Shown here piece by piece: positions 24,069 through 32,566 of a stretch of DNA of 64,000 nucleotides. The notes below the pieces were generated by a model. The model saw only the letters and a list, made by a program, of their open reading frames with translations, was not told the origin of the DNA and ran no database searches. Source of the stretch: an uncultured Mucilaginibacter sp. (GTDB taxonomy: Bacteria > Bacteroidota > Bacteroidia > Sphingobacteriales > Sphingobacteriaceae); assembly GCA_903891475.1 (NCBI GenBank), contig CAITEP010000010.1, positions 157,242-221,241 on the forward strand, in the 5' to 3' direction. Position 1 is the first letter of the stretch. Every line of letters starts with the position of its first letter. Both the position numbers and the translations under genes were made by a program.

Positions 24069-24563
24069 TTAAATCTCTTTTAATAAAGCATCTAATTGCT
24101 CATAGCCCATTAGTGTACCTTCTTTAAAGCCCATTTCGGCAAAGCGTTTAACGGTTTCTTCGTCGCTAAAGGCTTTGGTTACTTCTACCTTGGTACCATT
24201 GCTTTCGGTTTTCGAGAATTTGGTGGTGGTGAGCGAGCGTGGTGCGCCTTCCACAACGCTGCCATGCTCGTCGGAGAACATGTAAATCCCTGCAATTACA
24301 CTTTCATGTACAATTTCGGTAAATTCAATACGGGTATAGCCACGCTTACCATCGGTTATCACCATGGCATACAGCCATATGCCTCCTACGGTAAAATCAA
24401 ACTTTACGGTTTCGAGCGTAAAAGGTTTAGGAGCCAACCATTTTTCAATCAGCTCGGGTACGGTAAAGGCTTTCCATACTTTTTCAATGGGCGCGCTAAA
24501 TTCGCACGATAGATAAATTAGTTTTTCGGCATAATTGGGTTCAAATGTAAAATTGCTTGTCAT
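24069..24563 (-). CDS. SRPBCC / AHSA1-domain protein
   Basis: A 164-aa START-like (AHA1 C-terminal type) domain protein, a small cytosolic lipid- or ligand-binding fold. The motif series IEKVWKAFTVPELIEKWLAPKPFT, GGIWLYAMV and the C-terminal helix FKEGTLMGYEQLDALLKEI are typical. It starts 12 bp after the ArsR-type regulator, the common arrangement for this pair, and probably responds to the same signal. The ligand is not known. Confidence 0.9.
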   Translation of the reverse strand: MTSNFTFEPNYAEKLIYLSCEFSAPIEKVWKAFTVPELIEKWLAPKPFTLETVKFDFTVGGIWLYAMVITDGKRGYTRIEFTEIVHESVIAGIYMFSDEHGSVVEGAPRSLTTTKFSKTESNGTKVEVTKAFSDEETVKRFAEMGFKEGTLMGYEQLDALLKEI

Positions 24564-24575
24564 AATTTTGTTGGT

Positions 24576-24881
24576 TTATAAATCATTTAATAAGTTATCT
24601 AACTGCTCAAAACGGGTTTCCCATAATTGGCGGAAGGCTTGCATCCAGTGGTCTAGCTCTTTCATTTTATCAATATTTAAGAGGTAATAAATTTCCCGTC
24701 CGCGATGTTGGGGGTCAACGGCTCCGCATTCGGCCAGTATTTGCAAGTGTTTTGAAACCGCTTGGCGGCTACTGCCAAAATGCCCCGCAATGGCATTGGG
24801 CGTAAGGGCACCTACGGTAAGCAGGGTAAGTATAGCACGGCGGGTAGGGTCGGCAATGGCTTGGTAAATATCTCGTCTCAT
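24576..24881 (-). CDS. ArsR-family winged-helix transcriptional regulator
   Basis: A 101-aa ArsR/SmtB-type repressor-like protein starting [21 protein letters not shown]. The helix-turn-helix is [23 protein letters not shown] and the wing [12 protein letters not shown] follows RGREIYYL. The frame is open for 46 codons further upstream, but those residues are unlike the family and cover the promoter, so ATG 24881 is chosen. It lacks the Cys metal-binding motif of classical ArsR, in keeping with SRPBCC-linked members. Two copies of a 13-bp sequence surround its -7 box and start, consistent with autoregulation. Confidence 0.9.
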   Translation of the reverse strand: MRRDIYQAIADPTRRAILTLLTVGALTPNAIAGHFGSSRQAVSKHLQILAECGAVDPQHRGREIYYLLNIDKMKELDHWMQAFRQLWETRFEQLDNLLNDL

Positions 24882-24918
24882 ATATGCAATTGTTTGATTG
24901 CAAATATATATGCAATTG
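24880..24918 (-). promoter_or_regulatory. Promoter and probable ArsR operators
   Basis: On the minus strand CAATTGCATATAT occurs twice (24918-24906 and 24892-24880), 26 bp apart, about 2.5 helical turns. Each contains the palindrome GCAATTGC or part of it. Between them lies TATATTTG (24908-24901), a perfect TAnnTTTG -7 box. The second copy overlaps the ATG, so the transcript would be nearly leaderless and binding would block it directly. Confidence 0.65.
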
Positions 24919-25070
24919 TTCGGTTGCACAAATAATTTTGAAAATATTTTTTTTATATTGGTTTTACCCCAACCAACAGTCCTTAATGCCCTTTTTTCCG
25001 CCATGTAGGAGGTGAACATGCCTTTTTGTCTAACTTTTTAGCTTGGTTTACCATTTGTTATCAAATTTTT

Positions 25071-26000
25071 ATGGATAATTTTTCAGAAACAGTAATTGGT
25101 GCTGTAGATAAGTTAAAGAACAGCGTTGTAAAGATTGAACGGATAGCAAACAAGAACAATAAAGATATAGCTGAGGGTAGTGGCTCAGGTTTTATGATTT
25201 CGACAGATGGGTTGTTGTTTACCAATAGTCATGTTATCAATAAGGCAAAAAAAATAAAAGTGGTTTTACACGATGGTACCATTTGTAATGCCGAGTTGGT
25301 GGGTGAAGATACCGTGACCGACTTAGCCATGCTCAAAATTTCGGCCAGCGATTATTCACCGGCGCAATTAGGTGACTCGGACAGGCTAAAGGTTGGTCAG
25401 CTGGTAATTGCCATTGGCAACCCGATGGGATTTCAGCATACGGTTACCGCGGGCATCGTAAGTGCCCTTGGCCGAACCATGCAAAGTTATAGCGGCAATA
25501 TGGTAGATGGCATGATACAAACCGATGCAGCCTTAAACCCGGGTAATTCAGGTGGACCGTTAGTGAATGCCGATGGCGAGGTAATTGGTGTAAACACGGC
25601 CATTATAAACGGAACGCAAGGCTTATGTTTTGCGGTGAGCATTAACACGGCCAAAGAAATTGCCAGTCAGCTCATACGCTTTGGTAAAGTAAAAAGGGCT
25701 TATTTAGGTTTCGAAATGCAACAAATAGAGTTGGTACCTAAGTTGCGGTCTGTTGCCGAGGTAACTAACCAATCGGCCTTATTTATAACTAAGGTATTGG
25801 ATAAAAGCCCGGCTGATAAAGCAGGTATTTTGAGTGGCGATATATTATTTGAGTTTAACAACCACAAAATTGAAACCGCCGATCAGCTTTTTAAACAATT
25901 AAGCGAAGATAAGATAGGCATGTTTCAGTATGTGGGCATCCTGCGCAATAGCCAGAAAAAAGAATTCAGGATAACCCCTGCCGAAAGGTTGGCAGCGTAA
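25071..26000 (+). CDS. HtrA/DegP-like trypsin-family protease with PDZ domain, no signal peptide
   Basis: A 309-aa S1C protease. The triad is His54 (TNSHVI), Asp84 (TDLAMLKI) and Ser160 (NPGNSGGPL). The PDZ domain follows from about residue 205 (YLGFEMQQIEL, LDKSPADKAGILSGDILFEFNNHKIE). Starting at ATG 25071 there is no signal sequence or membrane helix; the frame opens at TTG 25026, and even that adds only 15 residues that do not form a signal peptide. It would therefore act in the cytosol, unlike classical DegP/DegS. It ends before an inverted repeat and is convergent with the TlpA-like gene. Confidence 0.92.
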   Translation: MDNFSETVIGAVDKLKNSVVKIERIANKNNKDIAEGSGSGFMISTDGLLFTNSHVINKAKKIKVVLHDGTICNAELVGEDTVTDLAMLKISASDYSPAQLGDSDRLKVGQLVIAIGNPMGFQHTVTAGIVSALGRTMQSYSGNMVDGMIQTDAALNPGNSGGPLVNADGEVIGVNTAIINGTQGLCFAVSINTAKEIASQLIRFGKVKRAYLGFEMQQIELVPKLRSVAEVTNQSALFITKVLDKSPADKAGILSGDILFEFNNHKIETADQLFKQLSEDKIGMFQYVGILRNSQKKEFRITPAERLAA

Positions 26001-26011
26001 TATGGTAAAGC

Positions 26012-26048
26012 GGTGGGTTGCTATATATCTTAAACTAAGCAACCCACC
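26012..26048. terminator. Inverted repeat between convergent genes
   Basis: GGTGGGTTGCT (26012-26022) pairs perfectly with AGCAACCCACC (26038-26048) across a 15-nt loop. There is no T run after it, so termination is likely but not certain. Confidence 0.6.
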
Positions 26049-26118
26049 AACTAGGCTAAAAAACCATTTACCCCATTACTAAAACTTCAACAATCAAGCA
26101 CCAACCTCCCCGATAATA

Positions 26119-27231
26119 TTACTTAAACAATTCCGATAGTTTTTGCTCTAAATTTTTACCACGAAGATTTTTAGCAATGATTCGTCCGCTTTTATCTAAC
26201 AGGAAACTATTTGGTATGGCTGTAACCGTGTATAAAGCCGCGGTTGGGCCTCCATAACCATTCAAATCGCAAACATTGCCCCATATGTACCCATCCTGAC
26301 GAATGGCCTGTTTCCACAAAGTTGTGTTTTTATCAATGGAGACGCTTAAAATTTCAAACCCTGTAGCTTTATATTGATTATACAAGCGTACCAATGTGGG
26401 GCTTTCTTCGCGGCAAGGGGGGCACCAGGATGCCCAAAACTCCAGCAAGGTGTATTTACCGCGATAGCTACTTAAATCAACTTTTTTCCCCGATGTATCT
26501 GTCGACGTAAAGCGAGGTGCAATGGCGCCAATTAAAATCCTTTTGGTGGCATTTACCTTATTTACTAACTGACGGGTTAAATCATAATCAGGATATTTTT
26601 TTTGGAAGGTACTTACCATCTGATTCATCAATAAGGTATCAGTTTCCGAATTCCAACGGATACTATGGTGAATTGCAGCTAGTGAATTAATAAAAAAAGG
26701 TTGTTGAACCCATTGCGCCAATTCGGCTTTATAGTTTATCGAAGCTTTTTCATGTTCCTCGTTCCAATATTCAATCCGTGCCTGGTCGCCACTCTTTACT
26801 GCCATGGCCGACGAATCATAAGTTCGTTTTAAATACTTATTGAATACCTTTTTTCGGTTTGCTTCGTAATCAATTAAATATTGGGTTTCCTGCGAACCAC
26901 TCACCAGTATGCCCTCTTTGTTGATAATAAGACTAATTTTTTCGCCGGGTTTAGCCAGTACTTGCAGAAGCGAATTATCAACTCCAAGGTCAAAAATTTG
27001 CGGTTCTTTTAAGTTAATAACAAAACTAAATTCACCATTCTGGCTAATTTTTACTTCCTGCACCACCTTATCGTTCCGGGTTTCATAATTAATTAAAGTG
27101 AGTTTTATGGTTTTGCCGAAAAAAGATGGCGGAACCGTACCTGTAACCGAGACCTGCTGAGCAGAGGTGCAATTTAATGCGAACAGTAAACAAAATAATA
27201 GGCTAATGCCATAGTATATTTTTGATTTCAT
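26119..27231 (-). CDS. TlpA-family thiol-disulfide oxidoreductase lipoprotein (DUF4369 type)
   Basis: A 370-aa envelope protein. The signal peptide starts at ATG 27231 (MKSKIYYGISLLFCLLFALNC); the upstream in-frame ATG 27267 would add 12 polar residues. The cleavage region FALNC looks like a lipobox. The N-terminal part (about 25-120) has the beta sandwich of the DUF4369 family, followed by a helical linker, and a C-terminal thioredoxin domain (about 235-370) with the redox motif WASWCPPCREES. It would reduce or exchange disulfides in the periplasm. Bacteroidota hold many paralogues; the substrate is unknown. It appears to be transcribed alone. Confidence 0.9.
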   Translation of the reverse strand: MKSKIYYGISLLFCLLFALNCTSAQQVSVTGTVPPSFFGKTIKLTLINYETRNDKVVQEVKISQNGEFSFVINLKEPQIFDLGVDNSLLQVLAKPGEKISLIINKEGILVSGSQETQYLIDYEANRKKVFNKYLKRTYDSSAMAVKSGDQARIEYWNEEHEKASINYKAELAQWVQQPFFINSLAAIHHSIRWNSETDTLLMNQMVSTFQKKYPDYDLTRQLVNKVNATKRILIGAIAPRFTSTDTSGKKVDLSSYRGKYTLLEFWASWCPPCREESPTLVRLYNQYKATGFEILSVSIDKNTTLWKQAIRQDGYIWGNVCDLNGYGGPTAALYTVTAIPNSFLLDKSGRIIAKNLRGKNLEQKLSELFK

Positions 27232-27420
27232 GGTGTTATACAGAATAATGATGTTTTTATCAGTCAATTTTTATTGTAAAAATAGGGAAGAAAAAAGGGA
27301 ATAATTAAGGTTGAGAATCAAAACCGGAAAGAATGATTTAGACCTGAAAAAAGATTTTGCCTACAAAATTAAAATGCCTTTGTAAAGTATTAATTTACAA
27401 AGGCACTCACATTATTGTTG

Positions 27421-27494
27421 CGGAATGGACGGGACTCGAACCCGCGACCCCGTGCGTGACAGGCACGTATTCTAACCAGCTGAACTACCACTCC
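27421..27494 (-). tRNA. tRNA-Asp (anticodon GTC)
   Basis: Read on the minus strand the 74-nt sequence folds as a tRNA. The acceptor stem is GGAGTGG with CCATTCC plus discriminator G, the D arm contains AGCTGGTTAGAAT, the anticodon stem CGTGC/GCACG holds the loop CTGTCAC with anticodon GTC, and the T arm is GCGGGTTCGAGTCCCGT. CCA is not encoded. It sits alone between the TlpA-like and DUF2306 genes. Confidence 0.97.
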
Positions 27495-27611
27495 GTTTGG
27501 GTTGGCAAATATACGCAACTATTTTTTTTATACAAGTTGTTTTTAAAAAAACTTTAAATTAGGTTCATTTTGCGGATTAATGGCACCTTTTATAGCGGTT
27601 TAAACCAAATA

Positions 27612-28256
27612 TTAGGTTTCGGCTTTAACTGTAGGTGGCTGGTATTTGGTATAGCGGTTTAATAATTCGACCAAAATTAAATTGGGTATCCAGCTTAAAT
27701 AGGCTATGATGATATAATTATTTGCAAAATGCGCGCCATTGCCAAACTTTGTAAGTATGAAAATGTACAACCTTAAGGTAACCGCCGCGAAAGCCAAGGC
27801 ATAGCTGCGCCGCATCATAAATACATGCCTGTCGATTTTCTTGTTTATAATCGCCTGCCATGCCAAAATGGTAAATAGCACCCAAAGGGTGTTTTGTACC
27901 ATAAAGGAAATAAAAACCCAAGGGCCGCGGTTAATAAAAAGGGTCATCCCATAAGCGCCCGGAGCAGCAAAAAGCAGCACACCCAAAACATAAACCTTGC
28001 CAAGTATTTTGTGCAAATTCCTCTTATTATAAATATAAGGTGAAAACTGCACAAAGCCCACCAGCAAAATAACGCTGCTAGCTATAATATGAAAATAAAA
28101 GGCTGGCAGATACCAGCTTGTTTTTACCGCTACAGCCTTTATGGTTAAAAAGGTGCTTTGGTTTTTAAAATCATAATATTGCAAAAAGGTACCGCCTGAT
28201 AATATCAACACCCAAAAAAAAGCGAATAACCGAAGTACCCAACTTAAAATCTTCAT
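27612..28256 (-). CDS. DUF2306 membrane protein
   Basis: A 214-aa inner-membrane protein with about six helices. The motif of histidines and arginines typical of DUF2306 is visible: AFYFHIIASSVILLVGFVQF, the HKILGKVYVLGVLL segment and IDRHVFMMRRSYALAFAAVTLR. These conserved His residues (HI in the second helix, LHKILGK, RH) suggest haem binding, an inference. The start codon overlaps the stop of the upstream lipoprotein by 4 bp (ATGA), so the two genes are translationally coupled. Confidence 0.88.
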   Translation of the reverse strand: MKILSWVLRLFAFFWVLILSGGTFLQYYDFKNQSTFLTIKAVAVKTSWYLPAFYFHIIASSVILLVGFVQFSPYIYNKRNLHKILGKVYVLGVLLFAAPGAYGMTLFINRGPWVFISFMVQNTLWVLFTILAWQAIINKKIDRHVFMMRRSYALAFAAVTLRLYIFILTKFGNGAHFANNYIIIAYLSWIPNLILVELLNRYTKYQPPTVKAET

Positions 28257-30187
28257 TTTGAAGCAAGCACTTTTGAACTTGTTTTACCGCCTTTTAGTTT
28301 TTGACTAATCCAGTTAATGTTGTATTTATCAATTTCGGTAAGGGAGTCGTCAACTGTAGGGTTGAGGGGTAATTCTTTTCCATCTTTATAATCCGATTCA
28401 ATACCTGAAAATACGCTTACCCACCTTTTATCTTTGAATTGATACCGATAATCTGCATAAATTTCATTTTTCATGTATCGAAGCATTTCCGGAGTTATAG
28501 CTTCTATTGTTTTGGTTTGGTGGTTCTTATAATTATTTGAAGATATTGTTATTTCATAACAGCCTCTTAAATAGGAATCATCCATTTTTACATATTTAGT
28601 AAATCCAAAATATCTCTTATTAGGTAAAGCAATTAATTTACCATTTTTTAGGCTATAATAATTATAGTAGGAACCACCTGAAACATATTTTGTTGAATCA
28701 TATAAATCGAAATATAAAACAGCTCCCGCTTTTACTTCAAATAATGAATCGTTTATTGCCTTAATGCTATTCATATCGCAAGTACCAGTTAAAGAGGAAG
28801 AACCCTCAGGTCCCATATCAGTAACTACAGTTTGCTGGTAAATTCTATCATGCTTTTTATCAATTATAACAAACTTTTTATCATCATAAAATTCAGCCCG
28901 CCCTCCTAAAAAATAATCTCTAACCGAATAAAAAGAAGCTTCAAACCAGTTGCCTTCAGACTGACTTTTCTCAGCTGGTGTTATTAAATATTTTTCATGA
29001 GCGTTCTCGTTAACAGAATATTCACTTGTATTTTTTTGTCTTAAGGGATTAATAAAATCAAGTTCTTTATTAGCTAAATTCAAATCAACCAGATAAGATG
29101 GTGGCAAATAAATGGCTCCGTTGTTGGAGCGAGAATTATACTCGGTAATGAATTTTGGAGCCTTGTCTTTCAAATTATAAGCTGATTTTAAATCTTTTAT
29201 TTTCGAAAAGAAATCGGTAAGTTTTAAATTAACCTTCTCGGAGATGGTAAAGTCTTTTTTAAGATAATAATAGTCCTGATTATCTTTTAATACAGCTAAA
29301 TTATTTTCATCCTCTATTGGGTAAATGTTACTATATTTAACCGGCACAACCTCCTTGCCATTTAAATCAAAAAAGCCTTTGTTATTTCCATTTTCAACCT
29401 CTATCAAATTAGGGAATGTACCGCTGATATTATGGATAAGGGTATAATTAACGGGTATAATTTCTTTTAAATCTGGCCCAACCAACCCAATTTTGTAATC
29501 ATCTTTTATTGTATCCCTACTATTTGTATTATCCGATAAATCCTTTTCTATTTCCCATTTCCCCTTTAATACATAATAATAGGTTTGGTTATTATAGTAT
29601 GCAAACCACAAAACACTATCGTATTTGGCTTTAAGTTGTTCGGCAACTTTAAAGGCAGCAATGGTTTGGGGTTCAAATAAATCCTTATCGGTAAAGGTCT
29701 TGCGTTTTACCAGGGCAGCATATTCAGCATAGTCGGCTATGAGTTTTTTAGCATCAATTTGTACTATTTTAAACTCGGTAGCACTAATTTTCCTTATTTT
29801 TATGGTGATGGAGGATATCTTTTTCTCCATATCCTGGTGGGTTAGTTCCGCTTGTACCTCGGCCAAAACCAAATCATCACTTATTGATTTAATTTTACTC
29901 TCTTCTACGGCAAGGGTAATACTAGCCAAAGGTTTTTCCTTGCTTAAAAACTCACTTTTACCGGTTAACAGGCTGATGAGTTTTTTCAAGCTTTTTGGGG
30001 CTAGCTTCACTTCAAATAGTGAATTTAGCTTTTGGGCATCTCCAATGTTAATGTAATTGCTAAAATTATCTAGAAAATGCACAATCTCTTCCTTGTTGGC
30101 CTTTTCGTGTCTGCAGCTAACAAATAGTGTAGCGCTTGCCAGTAAGAGTATACCAACAAGTGTAATAAGGGTAGGTTTATTTTTCAT
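28253..30187 (-). CDS. Large lipoprotein with WG-like repeats (paralogue 1)
   Basis: A 644-aa protein. The signal peptide ends in LFVSC, a lipobox. Residues 30-160 form a helical/beta N-terminal region (FLDNFSNYINIGDAQKLNSLF). The middle (about 225-320) carries WG-type repeats, such as YKIGLVGPDLKEIIPVNYTLIHNI and GFFDLNGKEVVPVKYSNI, and is followed by a long unidentified C-terminal half with YxxYYSLKNGK-type strands. It is clearly a paralogue of the next upstream gene (same gene order of motifs, near-identical N-terminus). It overlaps DUF2306 by 4 bp. Function unknown; surface or periplasmic location likely. Confidence 0.82.
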   Translation of the reverse strand: MKNKPTLITLVGILLLASATLFVSCRHEKANKEEIVHFLDNFSNYINIGDAQKLNSLFEVKLAPKSLKKLISLLTGKSEFLSKEKPLASITLAVEESKIKSISDDLVLAEVQAELTHQDMEKKISSITIKIRKISATEFKIVQIDAKKLIADYAEYAALVKRKTFTDKDLFEPQTIAAFKVAEQLKAKYDSVLWFAYYNNQTYYYVLKGKWEIEKDLSDNTNSRDTIKDDYKIGLVGPDLKEIIPVNYTLIHNISGTFPNLIEVENGNNKGFFDLNGKEVVPVKYSNIYPIEDENNLAVLKDNQDYYYLKKDFTISEKVNLKLTDFFSKIKDLKSAYNLKDKAPKFITEYNSRSNNGAIYLPPSYLVDLNLANKELDFINPLRQKNTSEYSVNENAHEKYLITPAEKSQSEGNWFEASFYSVRDYFLGGRAEFYDDKKFVIIDKKHDRIYQQTVVTDMGPEGSSSLTGTCDMNSIKAINDSLFEVKAGAVLYFDLYDSTKYVSGGSYYNYYSLKNGKLIALPNKRYFGFTKYVKMDDSYLRGCYEITISSNNYKNHQTKTIEAITPEMLRYMKNEIYADYRYQFKDKRWVSVFSGIESDYKDGKELPLNPTVDDSLTEIDKYNINWISQKLKGGKTSSKVLASK

Positions 30188-30362
30188 GATACCAATATAA
30201 ATGGATTTTTTAGAAACAAAAAATTTTTGTAAAAATCAGATTTAAAAGGGATTAGCAAACACTTGAATATAAAAACTAGGGCTAATATTAACATCCAATC
30301 CTTCCAAAGCTACCAAAACATGCTTAGGATGTTGATATGAATAAATTATTAGTGCCCAAATT

Positions 30363-32324
30363 TCATTTTGATGCTAATGTTTTTGAGCTTGCTTTACTAC
30401 CTTTCAATTTTTGGGTAATCCAATTGATGTTGTATTTATCAATATCGGTAAGTAAGTTTTCTACTTTGTCTGGTTTCACATTCTGCGATTCATCTTCGTT
30501 GCCAAAATGTTTTTCTTCGAACATCGAAAATATGGCTTTCCATCTATTATCCTTAAATTGATAATTATAGTCGGCATAAATTTCATTTTTCATGAATCGC
30601 AATAATTCGGCATTTGAAGCATCGATGCTTTCTTTACGGCCTTTATTTTGTTCGGTATGCCCCACTAACATGGTATAACAGCCAGTTAAATAAGAATCAT
30701 CCATTTTAATGTATTTTGTAAAACCGAAATTTCGGTTATTGCGTAGCTCTACCAATTGGTCGCCTTTTATAGTATAATAATGGTAATAAGGCCCACCAAT
30801 AATTTGTTTATGCTCATCGTACAAGCCAAATCTTAAATTGGCACCTGCCTTTACTTCAAATAAGGTATCATTAAGGGCTCTGATACTATTGATATTACAT
30901 GGCCCTTCGTAGGCATCAAAATTTTCTTCGGTGTTGGTAATCACATAGTCGCCGGATATGGGTTGAGTAAAAACTCGATTTTTCTTTTTATCAACAATAA
31001 GCAATTGCTTACTATCATAAAAGTCATAACGGGCATCCAAATAATAATCTTTAATAGCAAAAAAGAATGCCGAAAACCAATTATCGGGGTGCTCAATTTT
31101 ATCTGCGGGAGTGATGGAATATTCTTGTTGACCAACATCGTCGGGCCTATCCAATTTATCTCTGGATAAACTTGGAAATTCCAGTTCTTTTTTAGCCAAA
31201 CCTAAATCAACCAAATAAGAGGCTGGTAAATACACCGAGTCAAATTCCGAAAACGAGTTAAATTCGATGACATGATTAAGTGCTTCCTTTTTTAAATCAT
31301 TAGCGGTGCTTATTTTTTTAATTTTGGTAAAAAAGTCCGATAATTTTATGTTTTCCTTTTCGGAGATAGATAAGTCCTTTTTTAGATAATAAAAACTGTC
31401 TCCATCCTGCAAAACAGCTAAATTTTGATCATCCTCAATAGGATACAGGTGATTGTATTTTGCCGTCACTACTTCCTTGCCATTTAAATCAAAAAGCCCC
31501 TTTTTGTCGCCGCTTTCAACTTCAATTAAGTTTGGGAAAATACCTCCTATGTTATGGATGAGGCTGTATTTTACGGGTATAATTTCTTTCAGTTCGGGCC
31601 CTACCAAGCCCATTTTGTAATCATCTTTTGCTTCTCCGTTTGGGCTAATATAAATATCCAAATCTTTGTTCAAATTCCACTTCCCCTTTAACACATAGTA
31701 ATACGTTTTATTATGATTAAAGGTAAACCATATAACGCTATCGTATTTTGTTTTAAGTTTAGCAGCTGTTTTAAAAGCGGCAAGGGTTTCACTTTCATAT
31801 AATGCCGGATTAAATTCATCCTGATTGTTAGGTGTTTTACTTTTTACCAAGTTGGTATAATCTTTATAATCTGCTATCAGTTTTTTGGCATCAATTTGTA
31901 CTATTTTAAACTCAGTAGCGCTTATTTTCCTGATTTTTAAATTGATAGATGATGTCTTTTTTTCTACATTAATATGACTTAACTCGGTTGGGATATCCAC
32001 CAGCACTAAGTCATCATTAATGGTTTTTATATTACAGCTAGCCACATCAAGCAATATACTAGCCAAAGGTTTGTTATTTCCCGAAAAGTCGGTTTTACCC
32101 GTCAATAGGCTAATTAGCTTTTTTAAACTTTTTGGGGCAAGTTTTACTTCAAATAATGTGTTCAGCTTTTCTGAATTTCCTTCATTCATCCAAGTACTAA
32201 AATCATTCAAAAATGTTGTAATCTCTTCTTTGTTAGTCTTTTGATGCCTGCAGCTAACAAAAAGGGTGATACTAGCAAGCAATAAGATACTTGCAAAAGA
32301 AATAAGGATAGGTTTAATTTTCAT
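30363..32324 (-). CDS. Large lipoprotein with WG-like repeats (paralogue 2)
   Basis: A 653-aa lipoprotein whose signal peptide begins at ATG 32324 (MKIKPILISFASILLL) and ends in LFVSC. It parallels the downstream 644-aa protein along its length: EEITTFLNDFSTWM near the N-terminus, GLVGPELKEIIPVKYSLIHNIGG and GLFDLNGKEVVTAKYNHL WG-like repeats, and a closing INWITQKLKGSKASSKTLASK against INWISQKLKGGKTSSKVLASK. The two arose by tandem duplication. The frame upstream of 32324 is open for 10 codons but those residues are not part of the signal. A 175-bp gap separates the copies. Confidence 0.82.
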   Translation of the reverse strand: MKIKPILISFASILLLASITLFVSCRHQKTNKEEITTFLNDFSTWMNEGNSEKLNTLFEVKLAPKSLKKLISLLTGKTDFSGNNKPLASILLDVASCNIKTINDDLVLVDIPTELSHINVEKKTSSINLKIRKISATEFKIVQIDAKKLIADYKDYTNLVKSKTPNNQDEFNPALYESETLAAFKTAAKLKTKYDSVIWFTFNHNKTYYYVLKGKWNLNKDLDIYISPNGEAKDDYKMGLVGPELKEIIPVKYSLIHNIGGIFPNLIEVESGDKKGLFDLNGKEVVTAKYNHLYPIEDDQNLAVLQDGDSFYYLKKDLSISEKENIKLSDFFTKIKKISTANDLKKEALNHVIEFNSFSEFDSVYLPASYLVDLGLAKKELEFPSLSRDKLDRPDDVGQQEYSITPADKIEHPDNWFSAFFFAIKDYYLDARYDFYDSKQLLIVDKKKNRVFTQPISGDYVITNTEENFDAYEGPCNINSIRALNDTLFEVKAGANLRFGLYDEHKQIIGGPYYHYYTIKGDQLVELRNNRNFGFTKYIKMDDSYLTGCYTMLVGHTEQNKGRKESIDASNAELLRFMKNEIYADYNYQFKDNRWKAIFSMFEEKHFGNEDESQNVKPDKVENLLTDIDKYNINWITQKLKGSKASSKTLASK

Positions 32325-32472
32325 GATACTGTTATAAACGTAGCGTATAATCAAAAATTATTTATAAATATCCGATTTATAAGGCTTTATAACAACATTT
32401 TAAAATTTATTTTTTGAGCCTTGATTGTAAAATCAAAATATGGATGGGAGGTATTATGCAATTATCTCCCAC

Positions 32473-32522
32473 AAAAAACAACCCTTTTGCTTCATTACAT
32501 AAAGTAATGGCAAAAGGGTTAA
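32473..32522 (-). terminator. Terminator of the efflux operon
   Basis: On the minus strand AACCCTTTTGC (32520-32510) pairs with GCAAAAGGGTT (32490-32480), and a T run follows (32479-32473). It lies 47 bases beyond the MFS transporter stop codon and has a classic shape. Confidence 0.9.
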
Positions 32523-32566
32523 TCAACTTGTTTAATACCTGCTTTACTGCAAGTTTAATAGCGCTA

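Noticed and set aside
27357..27557. A 66-aa plus-strand ORF containing EWTGLEPATPCVTG
   Set aside because: This is the antisense translation of the tRNA-Asp gene, a well-known spurious annotation.
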